The notes beneath the pieces are model-generated. The model saw only the letters and a list, made by a program, of their open reading frames with translations. It ran no database searches and was not told the origin of the DNA. From positions 11,780,001-11,844,000 of the forward strand of contig OZ059898.1 of the NCBI GenBank assembly GCA_964057225.1: 64,000 nucleotides of DNA. The letters are read 5' to 3'. Shown here in pieces: positions 23,749-36,600 of the stretch. A program made the translations under genes and the position numbers. The stretch comes from Auanema rhodensis. Lineage: Eukaryota > Nematoda > Chromadorea > Rhabditida > Rhabditidae. Position 1 is the first letter of the stretch; each line of letters begins with the position of its first letter.

Positions 23749-24323
23749 TTAACAAGAATCAAATGTATATTCTTGAAAATTATTTGAAATAAGTAAAGCT
23801 TTTGGAAATAATTCATCTGTTTTAACATCAAAATATTCTGAATCCTAAATAAAGAAATCAGTCAAGTATTTTCATGAAAAAACGATAAAAGTTGTTGAAG
23901 TACTTACATCGAGTGTACTCATCGTACTAAATTCTTCGCAGAAATCATTAAATGTTTTTGAAAAAAGTATTTCCTTATTAGTTAATTGGAATTGTTTGGG
24001 AGAAATGAAATCAACTGAATCAATCAATATTTTAAAAATAATTATTATAAACTGATATGCCTTTTATATGAAATTCACTAGTTATTGGTATATGATTCAA
24101 TATAGAAAATGCTACATCGTCTTCTTCCATTTTCACCGAAAAAGTTGAAATAAAACTGAAAAAATGAAAAGTTTTATATTCTTCACGTCAAATTCACGTC
24201 ACGTAAAAATATGTTGGAATGTTTAAGCAGATTCTTAAGTCATCAGCATCATCATCTAAGATTTCAATCAGACTGGTTTGATTTGTAAGATTTCGATCAA
24301 GTTGTATACCTACAGTTGACTGG
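23749..24323 (-). CDS. Unidentified protein, 3' part of a minus-strand gene
   Basis: Four exons in consistent phase: 24198-24323, 24061-24155, 23908-24014 and 23749-23844 with stop TAA. The first listed exon begins with one base completing a codon, so at least one upstream exon or a different start is missing. Joining the second and third exons in frame needs a GC-AG intron (AAAAG then GCATAT); the nearby GT donor breaks the frame. The protein is acidic, with LIEILDDDADDL, KMEEDDVAF and FCEEFSTMSTLD. I do not recognise a domain. It is convergent with slo-2, with stop codons about 240 bp apart. Confidence 0.45.
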
Positions 24324-27262
24324 CTGAATAGTACAGGTGTGATACTGTTTCAAGCTGCAAAAGATAAGAACTTGAATTTTAAACTTGTATGCCAATCAAT
24401 CACATAATAATCCCACATAAAACTTGTTCAATATGATGAATATGAAAGATTTTAAAAGAAATACAAATTATGTATTGTTGATTTAGAAATTATTTTGAAT
24501 AAACTATATATTTATAATTTATAAAAATTAAAAACAACGATATATATGTTCGTTTCATGTTAGTTTCTAGGGTCCCGGCCTTCTCTATAAGGTATGTATA
24601 TACATATCTAAGAAAAGGATAATAAACGAAAGAAAACAAATCAAGAAAACTTAATTCGTAAAAAGTTTTGTTAATATTTGGTACAAACATGTTCAGCTTA
24701 TTCTATTGATTACAATGATATGTAATATGATTAGTTTAAACAAGCATAAATCAAGTTCTAAGCTTTTAAAGCTTAAAAGCGTATTAGGCCGCTACAATAA
24801 ACTTTTTAAAATTTGTATGATTAGCTGATTGGTAAAAGGTTATCATACGAATTCAATCGATCACTCGAGTTCAAATCTTATAGAAACCTACAGTAATATA
24901 CATATTCATAGTTTTGATTGTTCATTCAATGTTTAACAATAATTTTTATTTTTTTTACATATTATATATGAAATATTTAATCAATTGAATAATAATAATA
25001 ATAAGATTATAACAATACATAATAATATTTTAAAATTCATATAAAATATAATTAAAGAGAAGAAAATAAATTGCAAATCGTAGATTATACATCTAAATTC
25101 AATTCATATATGTATGAATAACTATAAAATGACAGGTTTATGACATCAAATGTCATTATATTTTTATAAAAAATATTATTTTTGTACATTATTTATTATA
25201 AAATAATTAAAAAATTATATAAATAAATAATAAACATTAATGATTTTCAGGAATAAAAGTACAGTGTCAGGCTTACCAATGTACTCAATTTGAAAATGAA
25301 AAAGAATTTCTCAACTAAATCTTAAATTAAAGCTTTAAAGTTAAATTGTCTCAATATATAAATAATAGAAATATATAGGTTTATAAGAAAAATATTATTT
25401 GAAAAAAAAAATGAAAAATAAGAAAGAAATTATTCATCGTAATACTAGCTATAAGATAATTTTAGTTTATAGTTTGTACTTTGTTCTTAACCTAATCCCT
25501 TTTCTCTTGAATGTTTTTAAATAATTCTTGTTGTTATTCCCTTATATACATATTTTTATCAATAAAATTGCAAAAATAAATGTAAAAATGTTCTTTTCAA
25601 CCCCCAAGAGCTTGGTGTTCGTATTATTTTCGTATCAATGTCCCCAGATAGCAGCTATAGCTTGTTCTTAACTTCCAAAACGTTTTTTTCTCATTTAGTG
25701 TACTGGTTTTTTAGGTTTTGTTCTTTCATTTTCATAAATAAAGCATATTGGCAACTATTTATCTTTTCTTGGCAACATTTTTTAACTTCTTTCTCAGACA
25801 TATAGATAGATATATAAAGAAAGAAAGAGAAAAACTAAAGTAAATCTCTAGAGATTACAAAGAAGTAAAGTATAGAGAGAGGGAGAGGGAGGGAGAGAGA
25901 GAGAGAAATAGAAAAAAAAAGAAGCAGAACCATAAAAGCATGTATAAGATTCATGGTATAAGATGAAAGAATTTTATGAGCTTTTCGTTCAACTTTATTC
26001 ATTTGGCTGGGTATATACTCATTATTTGAGAATCTATAAAGATTTTTCATTTAATATATTGACGTTTTGGAATATTTTAAATTTGAAATGTCATATTCAT
26101 ATTGAATAACAGACGTGTTTTACTTTCAAATAAATAATAATAAGCTTGTTATAGTAGTATTAGCTTATGAACTGTTCAAATCTTAATAATGGAATTAGCT
26201 ATTTGTATTTTGAAATTAAGTATTAATCTACGTAGATGTGATCAAGTATGAATGCCATCCCACAGATTATATTTTTGACAATATTGTTTGAATTCTGTTT
26301 CTAGAGTCCCTGACCTTTAAGAAAGTTCTGAAGTTTGTATATAAGAGAACGGAAACGAGGGAAAGCTCTTCCCACTTGTTCTCTCTTTCTCCCCCACCCC
26401 TCTCTCGGTTTCAGTTCTTTTCACCTATCTCTTATTGTGTTTCTCATTGAGAAACAGTCAGATTCTCTCTCTCTCTCTCTCTCACTCTGTAGCAGAACTA
26501 AGATGAAAATTCTAGCTTCCGGTTCCTTAGACCTTCTTAGTTGCAACCCGATATTCACAAGTCAATAACACATTTGGCGCCTATTCGGAACTATCAAATA
26601 TACATAACATACACATAAACATACATGACTAATACCCTTCTTAATAGGTCGTCATTATCATCATTTCATATAAATTGGTAAAACTAGATGATATATAGAA
26701 TCATAAATCATATAGTAAGATAGTTATATCATAGAAGATATAATTGGAAGTACAATCATATCACATCATGGATCTTTGGTTTACCCCCCTTTTGCCATTC
26801 CGTATTCGCATATTATCCGTTTTTCGTGGTGAGTTCTGATGACATCTATGGCCATATGTCCATCAGCTTTTACCCAGATCATCTTTCTCACTCTTTATGT
26901 ATCTTTCTCTCTCTCTCTCTCTCAATCTCTCAATCTCTATCTCTTTCTCTCTGAAACCAATAAAAATATACAAAATATCTCTTTAGTTTCTTATTTTTCA
27001 TAGTTATAGCTTAATCTTATTCCATTTATGGCCATCAGATTGAACATAGAATCAGACGAAAAAAAAATCTTTTTTTTTCTCAACCAAAACATCTTTACTA
27101 CTAGTGTAGTATAGTAGTAAATAAATCAAAATACACTGTAACACTCTAATGGAACCTACATCTAGTATATTCTTGATCACATTAACCAAAGAAATGAAAA
27201 AGCTTGAATTACTGTGTGAATCAAGTGGAATATTGATGACTTGAAATGCTTGTTGACAACTA

Positions 27263-27265
<3 letters not shown>

Positions 27266-27322
<57 letters not shown>
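27266..27322 (+). repeat. (CT)n microsatellite
   Basis: About 57 bases of perfect CT repeat. Confidence 0.97.
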
Positions 27323-27326
<4 letters not shown>

Positions 27327-29049
27327 AGTATACCTTTTACTACATAAAACATAAATATTAGACTTTAGTTTTAAGACCAATAACGTAATATATTATAAAT
27401 GAAAGAATATATTGAGATATATGGTATTTATAAAAAATATATAAAGTTAACTATAGTCATTCATATAGATTAAGAATCTATTACATAACACCGTGAAATC
27501 TATTACATTAAGCTAGATGACGAGATAACATCTTCTGGAGCTTCCGAAAAATATTGAAGACAGGCACAACTCATCACTTCTCTTTCTTTTCATTCTTCTC
27601 TTTCTCTCTCACTCTTTTGTAATTTCTCAATTAAGATGAAAACGACGAAGGGAGTTTGATGATACAACTTGTCAACTAACTATAGAAATCTTCTTAAACC
27701 CAAACTCTCAATCTTTCTCTTTCTTGATTTCTCTTCAATAACACCAAATGACTCATTGTCTTCATGTCAATTTTGAACTATATATATACTTCAATGGAAC
27801 AAATAAAGACATTGAAAAGAGCAAGCAACACCGGAAACGTATTTGAAATTACTTGTCGTATTGAACACTTTTTGATTTATCTTTTCTACTGTCTTTTCTT
27901 TCAAATATATAACTAACTATACTAATTCTTCTAGTCTTTGCCGACTTCTCGTCGAAGCCTCATTAAGACTATCTTTTAGAGTTTCCATTTCATAATTACT
28001 TTTGGAGGAAAAAAAGTTGAAAAAAGTCATTTTCTTTCTTCTTTTTCTTCAACACACAGTTTTTCTCAACGGTTCTGCTTCGTCTCACCCGGATCATTTT
28101 AGTCTTTTGAAACCTAATTGAATCTTCCTAAAATAGCTTGGTCCCTCAACTCTTTCTCTCCATAGTCTTTCTCGTTTCTCTTTTTCTTTTTCTTTTTTTT
28201 TTCTAATTTTCTCTTTTCTTTTGGTCATTGCTGTGCAACTAATTTACATTCTACATGTAGCTGTTTCAACATCATGTTCCACAATTTTGTTCTAGTTTTT
28301 AGAGCTAGATCTGAAGCTTCTGAATTGGTGAAAATTTAACTAAGAGATGGCACATGGTAAAAATGAGAAGCCATGCCCAACAAAGCTATTTTTATAACTT
28401 TTATCCATATATTAGATATAGACGAGAGAAAAAGCCTAAATTTAAATACAAAAAGCTATGTAGAACACATTTTATGAGAGCAGAAAATATTCTGGCTCTC
28501 TCTTCTCTTCTTCTCTCATGGATATAGATATATATATACACGAAACATTTTTTTTATTGGATAACAGCTTCGCATGGAAACAACGAAAGGACATCGACTG
28601 ATGTTGATGATGAAAGCCAAGCTACAGAAACATGCATTTACACAAGCATCTACCAATGTTTTCAAGCTGTTTCAAGAAAATTCTAGACAGCATTTTCCAT
28701 TTTGGCTAATCCTCCTTAACATTGTCGTCTTCATCGCGATTGATTTGCCAGAATAATAAGAAAATACATGAAAATGGTTAACAAAGGAAAACAGAGGGAG
28801 AGAGAGAGAGTCAAGCTTGTATAGGATGAGAACATCAATCCAACTACGACTTGATCTCATCAGAATTGAATTGAGAAATGCATAAATTTATATTTCTTGT
28901 TTGGTCAGCAGCAAGCTCAGTTCTCATGTAGATAGATGAACCACCAAAAATGCAAATAACCCAGCTGTTTTTTGGCCGAATGCAAATTTATCAGAACGAT
29001 TGTTTCTGCAGGTCCCTTGTCTCTATCCAGAAAATGAGCTGTTTTCGTT

Positions 29050-29230
29050 TTTTCGCCATCATCATCATCAACGTCGTCGTGGTCGTCGTCGTCACTACTA
29101 CCATCACCATCATCATCATCACCATCTTCTTCTTCTTCTTCTTCTTCTTTCTCTTCCTCTCATCACTGTCCTCATCAAAATGGACGTCGTTGCCGTCGTT
29201 TTCGTATGTCGTCGCGGCAGTTATCGTCAT
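29050..29230 (+). repeat. CAT/CGT/CTT trinucleotide block
   Basis: Runs of CAT, CGT, CAC and CTT triplets. They generate long shadow frames (poly-His, poly-Arg, poly-Phe; poly-Thr and poly-Lys on the other strand) with no coding signature. Confidence 0.85.
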
Positions 29231-32200
29231 TGTGGTTATGGCTGTGTCTATAGAAGAGGAGAAAAACCCTGAACGAGATGATATAGAGAAGAATTAGGGG
29301 AAACAGACGATGCATGTCAGACACGTACCGCCAAAACCTAATATAGAATCAGACGACGATGGGCCCCACACTAACAATGCATCGACAGGAACAGCTCTTT
29401 ATAGATAAGCACATGACGTTATGGTCGTCGTCGTAGCCGTTGTCATCCGACTTCTTACTCTCTAATGTCACTTTTATGGATTCATTTAGGTTTACATGGC
29501 AGTATATTCATATATATGAACAGATGAAATGAACGATGTATAGTCAGAGAAAAGGTATGAAGTAGTGGACATAAGCTTCTTGGTATGCATATAAACAGAC
29601 AAACGTTCATTAATAATAAAATAACATGTGGCTAATGTGAGTTCATATCTCGTCGAAATGCTCCTTGTTCCTTTTTCCCATTTTCGACCTCAGATGGTTC
29701 AAATTCAATGGATATTTCGGTCACACTGCGTGCATTATAAGCCCATTTCGTTCATCGAATCACTTAATGGCAGCTATTTTTGAGCATTAAATTCATTTAA
29801 ATATGATTACTGTAATTTAGCCATTATGTGCTATAAAGAATATATTCTCATCATATGAGATGAGCACAGTTGAAGTTTCAACGATACAAGCACATTCGAA
29901 ATTGCTTAGTCCCGTCCTATAATGCCCTCCGATGCATCTAATTCTCCATAATTTATAGCCATAAGCTGGATACTTCACTTTACTTTCTTTTAAAAATTGT
30001 CATTCGGGCATTTGCTGTCATAGATCCCAACTTTTCTATACTATCAACTACTCAAATCAGAAGACTCCATCAGTCATCTGCAAGGCCTCTGGTGCCTTGC
30101 CATCTCCTTAGAGGCTCATTTCCGTTATACGAAGAGGAGCTTACTCTCTGTTTCTCTCTCTCTCTCTTTCATCATTCCCTTTTCCCTTTCTTCTATGTCT
30201 TCGTTTTCTACACATCGTCATCTCAGCGCAAACCCTAAAAGCAACTCTAGCTGACAGAGCAAATGACAAAAACAGCAGCAGTTTTTCCGAGTTCAAGTTC
30301 GAGACCAAGCCGCCTTTGAGAAATAGTTCCGCTGTGAAGCTTAAAAGAACATTAAGATAAACTAAAGCACTTCGTATTCATCATTTGAACTTAGATCCTA
30401 TATCCTTATAATTCTTGGACAATTATATACATAACCCTAGATCGTTAATCAGAAACTATGACTTGAAATGTTTCATGTGGCTCATAAGATGGATATCCTT
30501 TTGAAGCAAGCAATCTTCTCCCACTTCATATGTTTAAGATTCTGAATAGAGTGCCCAAATTCCTTGTGACAAACACCAAACTGAAACGCAACATAGAACA
30601 GAGAGTATGAAAACCAAATCCCTGAAATGATTTTCCCCTAAACGAAAAAAAAAAGATAATTTCAAAGCTTTGCTGGTTTCTGTTTTTGTTTGGACATACA
30701 CACATATAAATATATACATATATATACATCTTCCATCATGTAGAGGTTGTTCCTTGAAGAAAGGGAAAAAGCTTTGTTTTCCGGGCTCGTTCTCTCATCA
30801 TCTATGACCCTGACGACTTGAAGCCTATTAGATTTACGGTAATCGATGTCCATGTGTTCCGGATACAGTCAACGGATGATGATGACAGGCTACCACTTGA
30901 AGGAGTATACTTTGAAAGTGAAAGACCGGTTCAAGATGGACAAGTATGCGAAGATTTCGAGGATTGCAAGCCTTATATCGAATAGAAACCAAATCGTTTT
31001 TCTCTTTCAAATCCCACCAAACGACTTGTTTGATAGAGATGTTTGAAATCGAAAATACTCGTATTGTAGAATCCCTGTCACAAATTCGTCGCTTCACAAC
31101 ATGTCAAATCGAAAAAAAGTTGAAAATTAGGAAAGGAATTACAAACAATGCATATAATCTGCGAACAACATGCCGTCAAATCGAGTCCACGATGACATTT
31201 CCAATCAATTACTAGAGAAACATCTTGTTTTTTTCAATGATTGCCGAGACATTTATTGAATTGATGGCCAGAACTACTAGGTACATACTTAACGGCGTTC
31301 TACTTTCTGCCTCAAAACTATTTTATTTGTCTTCTTCCTATACGTTGTCACCTCGAAAAGAGAAAGAGTCCCGTGTTCTTCACACTAATTAAACTGGACG
31401 GCTATATGCTGCCACAAAGTGTTTCCTTTCGCTTTTCAAATGATAGATGGATCATCGTATCTGTCTTCCGTTCAAAAAAACCTCAGTCTGTTTCCGGACA
31501 CAAAAGATGTAAAGCAGCTGAATAAGATGAAAAAGAGAGCAATTTTTCACTAAATTCTTCTTTTCATTTAATGATAGATGTACGCGATTCAAAAAGCCTC
31601 AGCAAATAGTAACAATATGAAGTGAAAACGAAGATCACAAAAACCGAAACATATTGCAATGAGCTCTAGGATGTTGCAGTCGTTCCTTCCCTCTATCTAT
31701 CTATCTATCTATCTATTTTGATGTCTCTCTCTCTCTCAATGCGTAGGAAAACTATGTAAGACTGATTCAGAAAAATTAGAAGAATTAGAATCATCTGACT
31801 CAGCTTAGTGTTAGTTCAAAGAGAGGTTGCGCTTTCTATTCACGAACTGTTGGTCGTATATTTGCTCGATGAATACAAAGGTATTATTCTTAAAAACACT
31901 TTCTGGAGGAACAGAAGAAAAAGCAGAATTTCTTATAGAACTTTATTCTTAAACATTTGAAAATGTGTGAAAGGAACGATAGTTCCTAGGAAGACGTTGA
32001 ATAAGGACTCAACGAAAAATGACTATGTTCGGAACAATAAAAAATCATAATAATAATAAAAAATATTCCAATTGTTAAGTAACTGAATCTAAAATGAAGT
32101 ATACAATTCCATACAAATTGAAATCACTATGGTAAAAAAAATTATAAAACAAAGAAAGAGTCGGTGTATCAACGTGAAAAAACAATAACAAACAGTCCAA

Positions 32201-33615
32201 AAATAATAATTACGATGTTGGATGAACAATTTTTTATTGATGAGAGAAGAGCAACGTGGTCATGCTCTTAGTTATTAATTGAGAAGATTTGAAGAATGCA
32301 AAATACCCATAAGAGAAGGAATTATTATGAACATATTCATATTTCTACATAAATGGGCAACCACGTGGCAATTCGTACATCATCTGCATGATGGCAGTTT
32401 CACTAGATTTTTCGCAATGAAAAGATACAAAGAGATAGTGAGAAGCTACACAATCTGACTGGGAAAGGTAAACTGGGATCGGAATAACTAGAACATCACT
32501 TTTCTTGTGAGGACAAGTAGAAAAAAGAAAATATATATAGAAAGTAGTGAGTGACAGCAGGGTTAGGGCTCTCCACCAGCCATAAAGCCAAAACAATCTG
32601 GTGTCAGACCGAAGGACATCGTTATCATCATGCGAAAGGAATCAACGAACGTATATGAAGCCAACCGAGACGCGGGCCAGGCCCCACGGCGCCCCACACC
32701 CGTACGCGGCAGCACCGACGGCACGAGATCAAACGGTTAAGCCGTTCCGGAAAATTTTGTTCACTCTTCAACATACTGGGATCTCGGTTTCACCAGGTAG
32801 AAGACATTCACCCCTCTTCCTATCCAAAAAACGCTGTTCGAACTCAAAGCGCTCTAGCACCCAAGGCAGGCAAAGAGGCCAGAATAAAAAACAAACGTTG
32901 AAAGGACGAAGCAGGAAAGCTATGGAGCAACAACGGGTGAGCACAGATCGAAGTAAATTGGGAGTGAGGAAAAGGTGGAACGGTTAAGCCGACAGCGAAT
33001 GTACACGGCTACACAAGCAATCACCGTAGGGCAGCATCACAGAGGAGTCGACTAGTAGCGAGGCGGCAACTGACCGCTGACTGAAACACACCCATTAGGC
33101 AAGCGTGAGTTAAGCTTTTCTTGATTCTAATCAGATATTTACAGCAACAAGCGACATACAGTTCTTTAGAGAACGACAGGCTATTCAAGCATTTTTCAAG
33201 TAGATTCATCGAATCAAATCTACTTCAAATTAGTGTTAGAGCAGTGAATCTCAATAGCAGCTAATACGTATGATTAGCCTGCAGGATGCAAAAAAAAAAC
33301 GACTGTGTGTTGCTTGTTAGGAACTTTGAAAAACTCTTATTGTTAAACTTCGTCTAGCGCAGCTATCAAAATCATCGACAGAATTCATGTTCTCGCTTTC
33401 GAAACAGATTTTTTTAAATTTTTTTGAACGAAAGCGGATTGTTTGTCAGAGATAACATGATTATTCTGGTTCATAATTAACGTGTGAAAAAGCGAAAGTG
33501 CCATAAATCGTTACATAATTCGCGCATCTTAAAAACAAGAGAACGAGAAGTTGAACTTTTGTTTTGCTCTAGGAGCTAACACGGGGAAAATTCTAGGAAG
33601 GAATATAGTACTCAC

Positions 33616-36600
33616 AAGACACAGCAGGCACATAGCCTTGCAGACCCTGAAGTAGGTAGGGATTGAACTGTTGGGTGGGCTGACCCTGATAGACAACAGT
33701 TCCATTTTTATCCAAAGCGGGACGTTTGCATGGTACTCCAGCCTGAAGAAGAATTGATTATGATAAGTACAAACACACGAAATGGAGTGCTGACTATCGT
33801 TCATGCCACAACACGCCACTGCGTTAGAATATTGAACTAAACAGAAAACAAAACAACCGTCACTTCTGGCTGTGAGATTACTCCAGTAGGGTTGACATAG
33901 AAAATTACCAAAAAAATAGAAGATAGGATCAGCGGTTGAAACTAACAGAGAGAAAGAAGAAAATAACTGGATAGAAACAGAGCGAAAGCAAATTTAGCGG
34001 TAGCAAAGAGCACCAAAACAGCAAAAAAAAATTAATAGCGGTATACGCTTGTTTTTCTCTTCTTCTGTTCTCTCGAGATGTCAGATTAACCGGAAGCCAT
34101 CTCCCATGTAAGACATAAAATCACACAGCAAGAAGTGACGGTACGAAAAGAAAGAAATAATACCGCAGCAGACACGGCAGCAGCCAGGTTGAGCAGATGA
34201 GCTTGTTGACTGTTACTTGTTACATCTTCATCCTCCATTTTTCTCTTCCGACTTAGTTTAGCAGCTTGTGTTGTCGTATGCTGCACGACGGACGGAGGCA
34301 AGGTAAGCGCGGGCGTCGACGTCAGATTGGGCTGAAGAACTGTTAGCTGAGCAGCTGCCTGCGCAGCTAATAGTCCTCCATGCCCGCCATGTCCTCCAGA
34401 TCCACCACCACCGCCCGCGCCCTGTAGCAGTGCCGCAGCCTGCAGTTGCTGAACAGAGCTCTCAGCTTCAAGCCATGCACAATACACGTTAGGCGCAAGG
34501 GCTAGGCATCAAGTGTGGTTTGATTTATGATGAGAAAATGATCATTTACATTGAATTAATAAAGAAAACTATCGATCTTTCGGAAAATTTCGATTTTTTT
34601 CTGTTTTTGAATATTACACCACGAACGAAAGTGCAAAATGTAGCCGGTATATGATATTGATAGTTGCGAAAGAGGCAAAAGAGGGTTATAACCAAATCAA
34701 CTACACGGCAGGAACGTGCAAAAGTGTATGACAATAACGCCTTATGAGAGAGCCTTAGTACAAGCAAGCAAACGTATTCAAAAAGTTACCTGAGTTACAG
34801 CAGCTTGGTATGGATCTTGTAACATAGCAGCGGCAGGATAAATCATACCCTGGTAGTATGGATAATGCAATGTTGGAATTAGGTTGGCGGCAGCAAGGTT
34901 TGCTTGTTGCTGATGCTAAAAACACAAAAGTTAGCAAAAAAGCAGATGTTATCAAAGGATATGCCTGAGAAACAAAAAAAATGTCAACGTACCAATTGTA
35001 TTTGCTGGAGAGATTGAAGTGGATTAACTAGAGGTGTGGCACCCGTTCCTTGATTCAGCTGTGCTGATATAAGATTCTTTAGAGCCAAATTGTTTCTTCC
35101 ATTTATGAGAAGCTGATCTTTAATGTGCTGTGGCGGATGAAGATATTTACATTTTGGATTTTCACGAGTGCACCGTCCCTGAAAATAGAAATGTTAAACC
35201 TATCGTTCAAATGACAGCCGTTTGCTATCAGTTTAGCGAAGTTTGAGTTTCCGATGACCGATATAAATTACGATGTTGGCTAACGCAGTCTTCACATAAT
35301 TAATCTGATCGTTGATGCGCATAAGACAATGTGAACTGATGATATCTTCTCACTCATTCTTATCACTCTTAAAGTCGACTGCTGTTGTTCCAACAGCTTG
35401 ATATGATTCGTTGTAACAATTATTCAACAGAGGAAGGTGATGAACTGAATCATAGATATGCAACATGCCGAAAACCAACACACATCTTTATATAATGATA
35501 ATAATATAATAGATATGTCTTTATATCACACAGCGTTACTCAAAGCCCCTGTGGCGCTCACTGTTGTCCAACTTATGGAGAGATCACTTCAAGCAGTTTC
35601 GCAGGCGCGATTCGTCAACTTTAGTGTTGAACTTGAATCAGTCACTTTGAGAAATGAGACAATGTCAACCACAATAGGGCTAGAATTGCACAAGAACTGA
35701 ATACTTTATCGGCGCCATGCATGTATCCCGCTTTAACATTCGATTTCTTAACAGAGTCTAGAGTAAGAACTGTCAGAAAAAAAATTGTAGCACAACAGTT
35801 CAGCCACTGAAATACTGTTCAGCTGTATTAATCCATTGTAATCTGACCGGTTCTTAAGCTTATAGTCTTTTAAAAACAAGCAATCGGTCCAGGTTGAGCC
35901 TAATAAGACCCCTAAGATGCACAACTGGAACAACCCGGGTAAAGTATAGCTTATTTTATGGCTACAAACGCGTATAAAATAACGAAAACACTAATACATT
36001 TTGCAAAAATACTAATAACAGCCGCTGTCTTCTCAAACAAGCAGATCTTATAGCAAACAAACCGGACAAGCAAGTTACAGGAGGAATATTTTTTTTTGTA
36101 TAAATGTCTTTACTAAGCAGGAAATGAATTGATGTAAACATCTGACTATTCCATCTACCCTTCTACATGAGAGAAATTAAGAAACCGAATGTGAAATCCT
36201 AATCACACAAAATGATGGAAAACCTATTTTAACTACTAGCTCTGAAGAAGCAACAAACCGGATTCACAAACCCCCTTATTCGATCCTCCTCGTCGTTTCA
36301 CGACCAGCGTTGTCTCCAATTCAGACGACAGTCCCCTTGGGACCGAGATCCTATGCTCTATCCAGATGGCCAATCTTCACCGCTCCCAACGCTCCGATAA
36401 CCTCGTCATGTCAAGCTGCTTGATAGATATGTAATTCTGCATCAAGACTTCTTTCAAATCCCCATAAACAGTACAAAAGCCCAGTGTTTTTGAAAACACA
36501 TATCAATCTATCAGCTAATAGTGACGAGGCAAAGATGTGACTTATGTAGAGAATAATGTGAATCATGGTCATGCGCTGAGAGTGCCCATATAGTAGTTTT

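Larger units (their letters stand above)
24324..33615. other. Long region without a confident gene
   Basis: AT-rich intergenic DNA. It contains CT tracts (26463-26483, 26905-26953, 27266-27322) and GA-rich runs near 25,880. A CAT/CGT/CTT trinucleotide block spans 29,050-29,230 and a (CTAT)n run lies near 31,696. A minus-strand-downstream GC-rich segment is at 32,600-33,060. One 75-codon open stretch at 30,753-30,980 on the plus strand could be an exon. Untranslated or alternative 3' exons of mbl-1 may lie near the right end. Confidence 0.4.

Noticed and set aside
28574-28756. 60-codon frame METTKGHRLM with a hydrophobic end
   Set aside because: No conserved feature, no splice partner, and the opposite strand is equally open.
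28991-29297. His-, Thr-, Lys- and Phe-rich frames on both strands
   Set aside because: They arise from CAT/CGT/CTT triplet repeats. Overlapping frames on both strands argue against coding.
32601-32987. 128-codon plus-strand frame
   Set aside because: It is in a GC-richer patch where long frames are more likely by chance. Its sequence is basic, has no recognised domain and shows no splice context.
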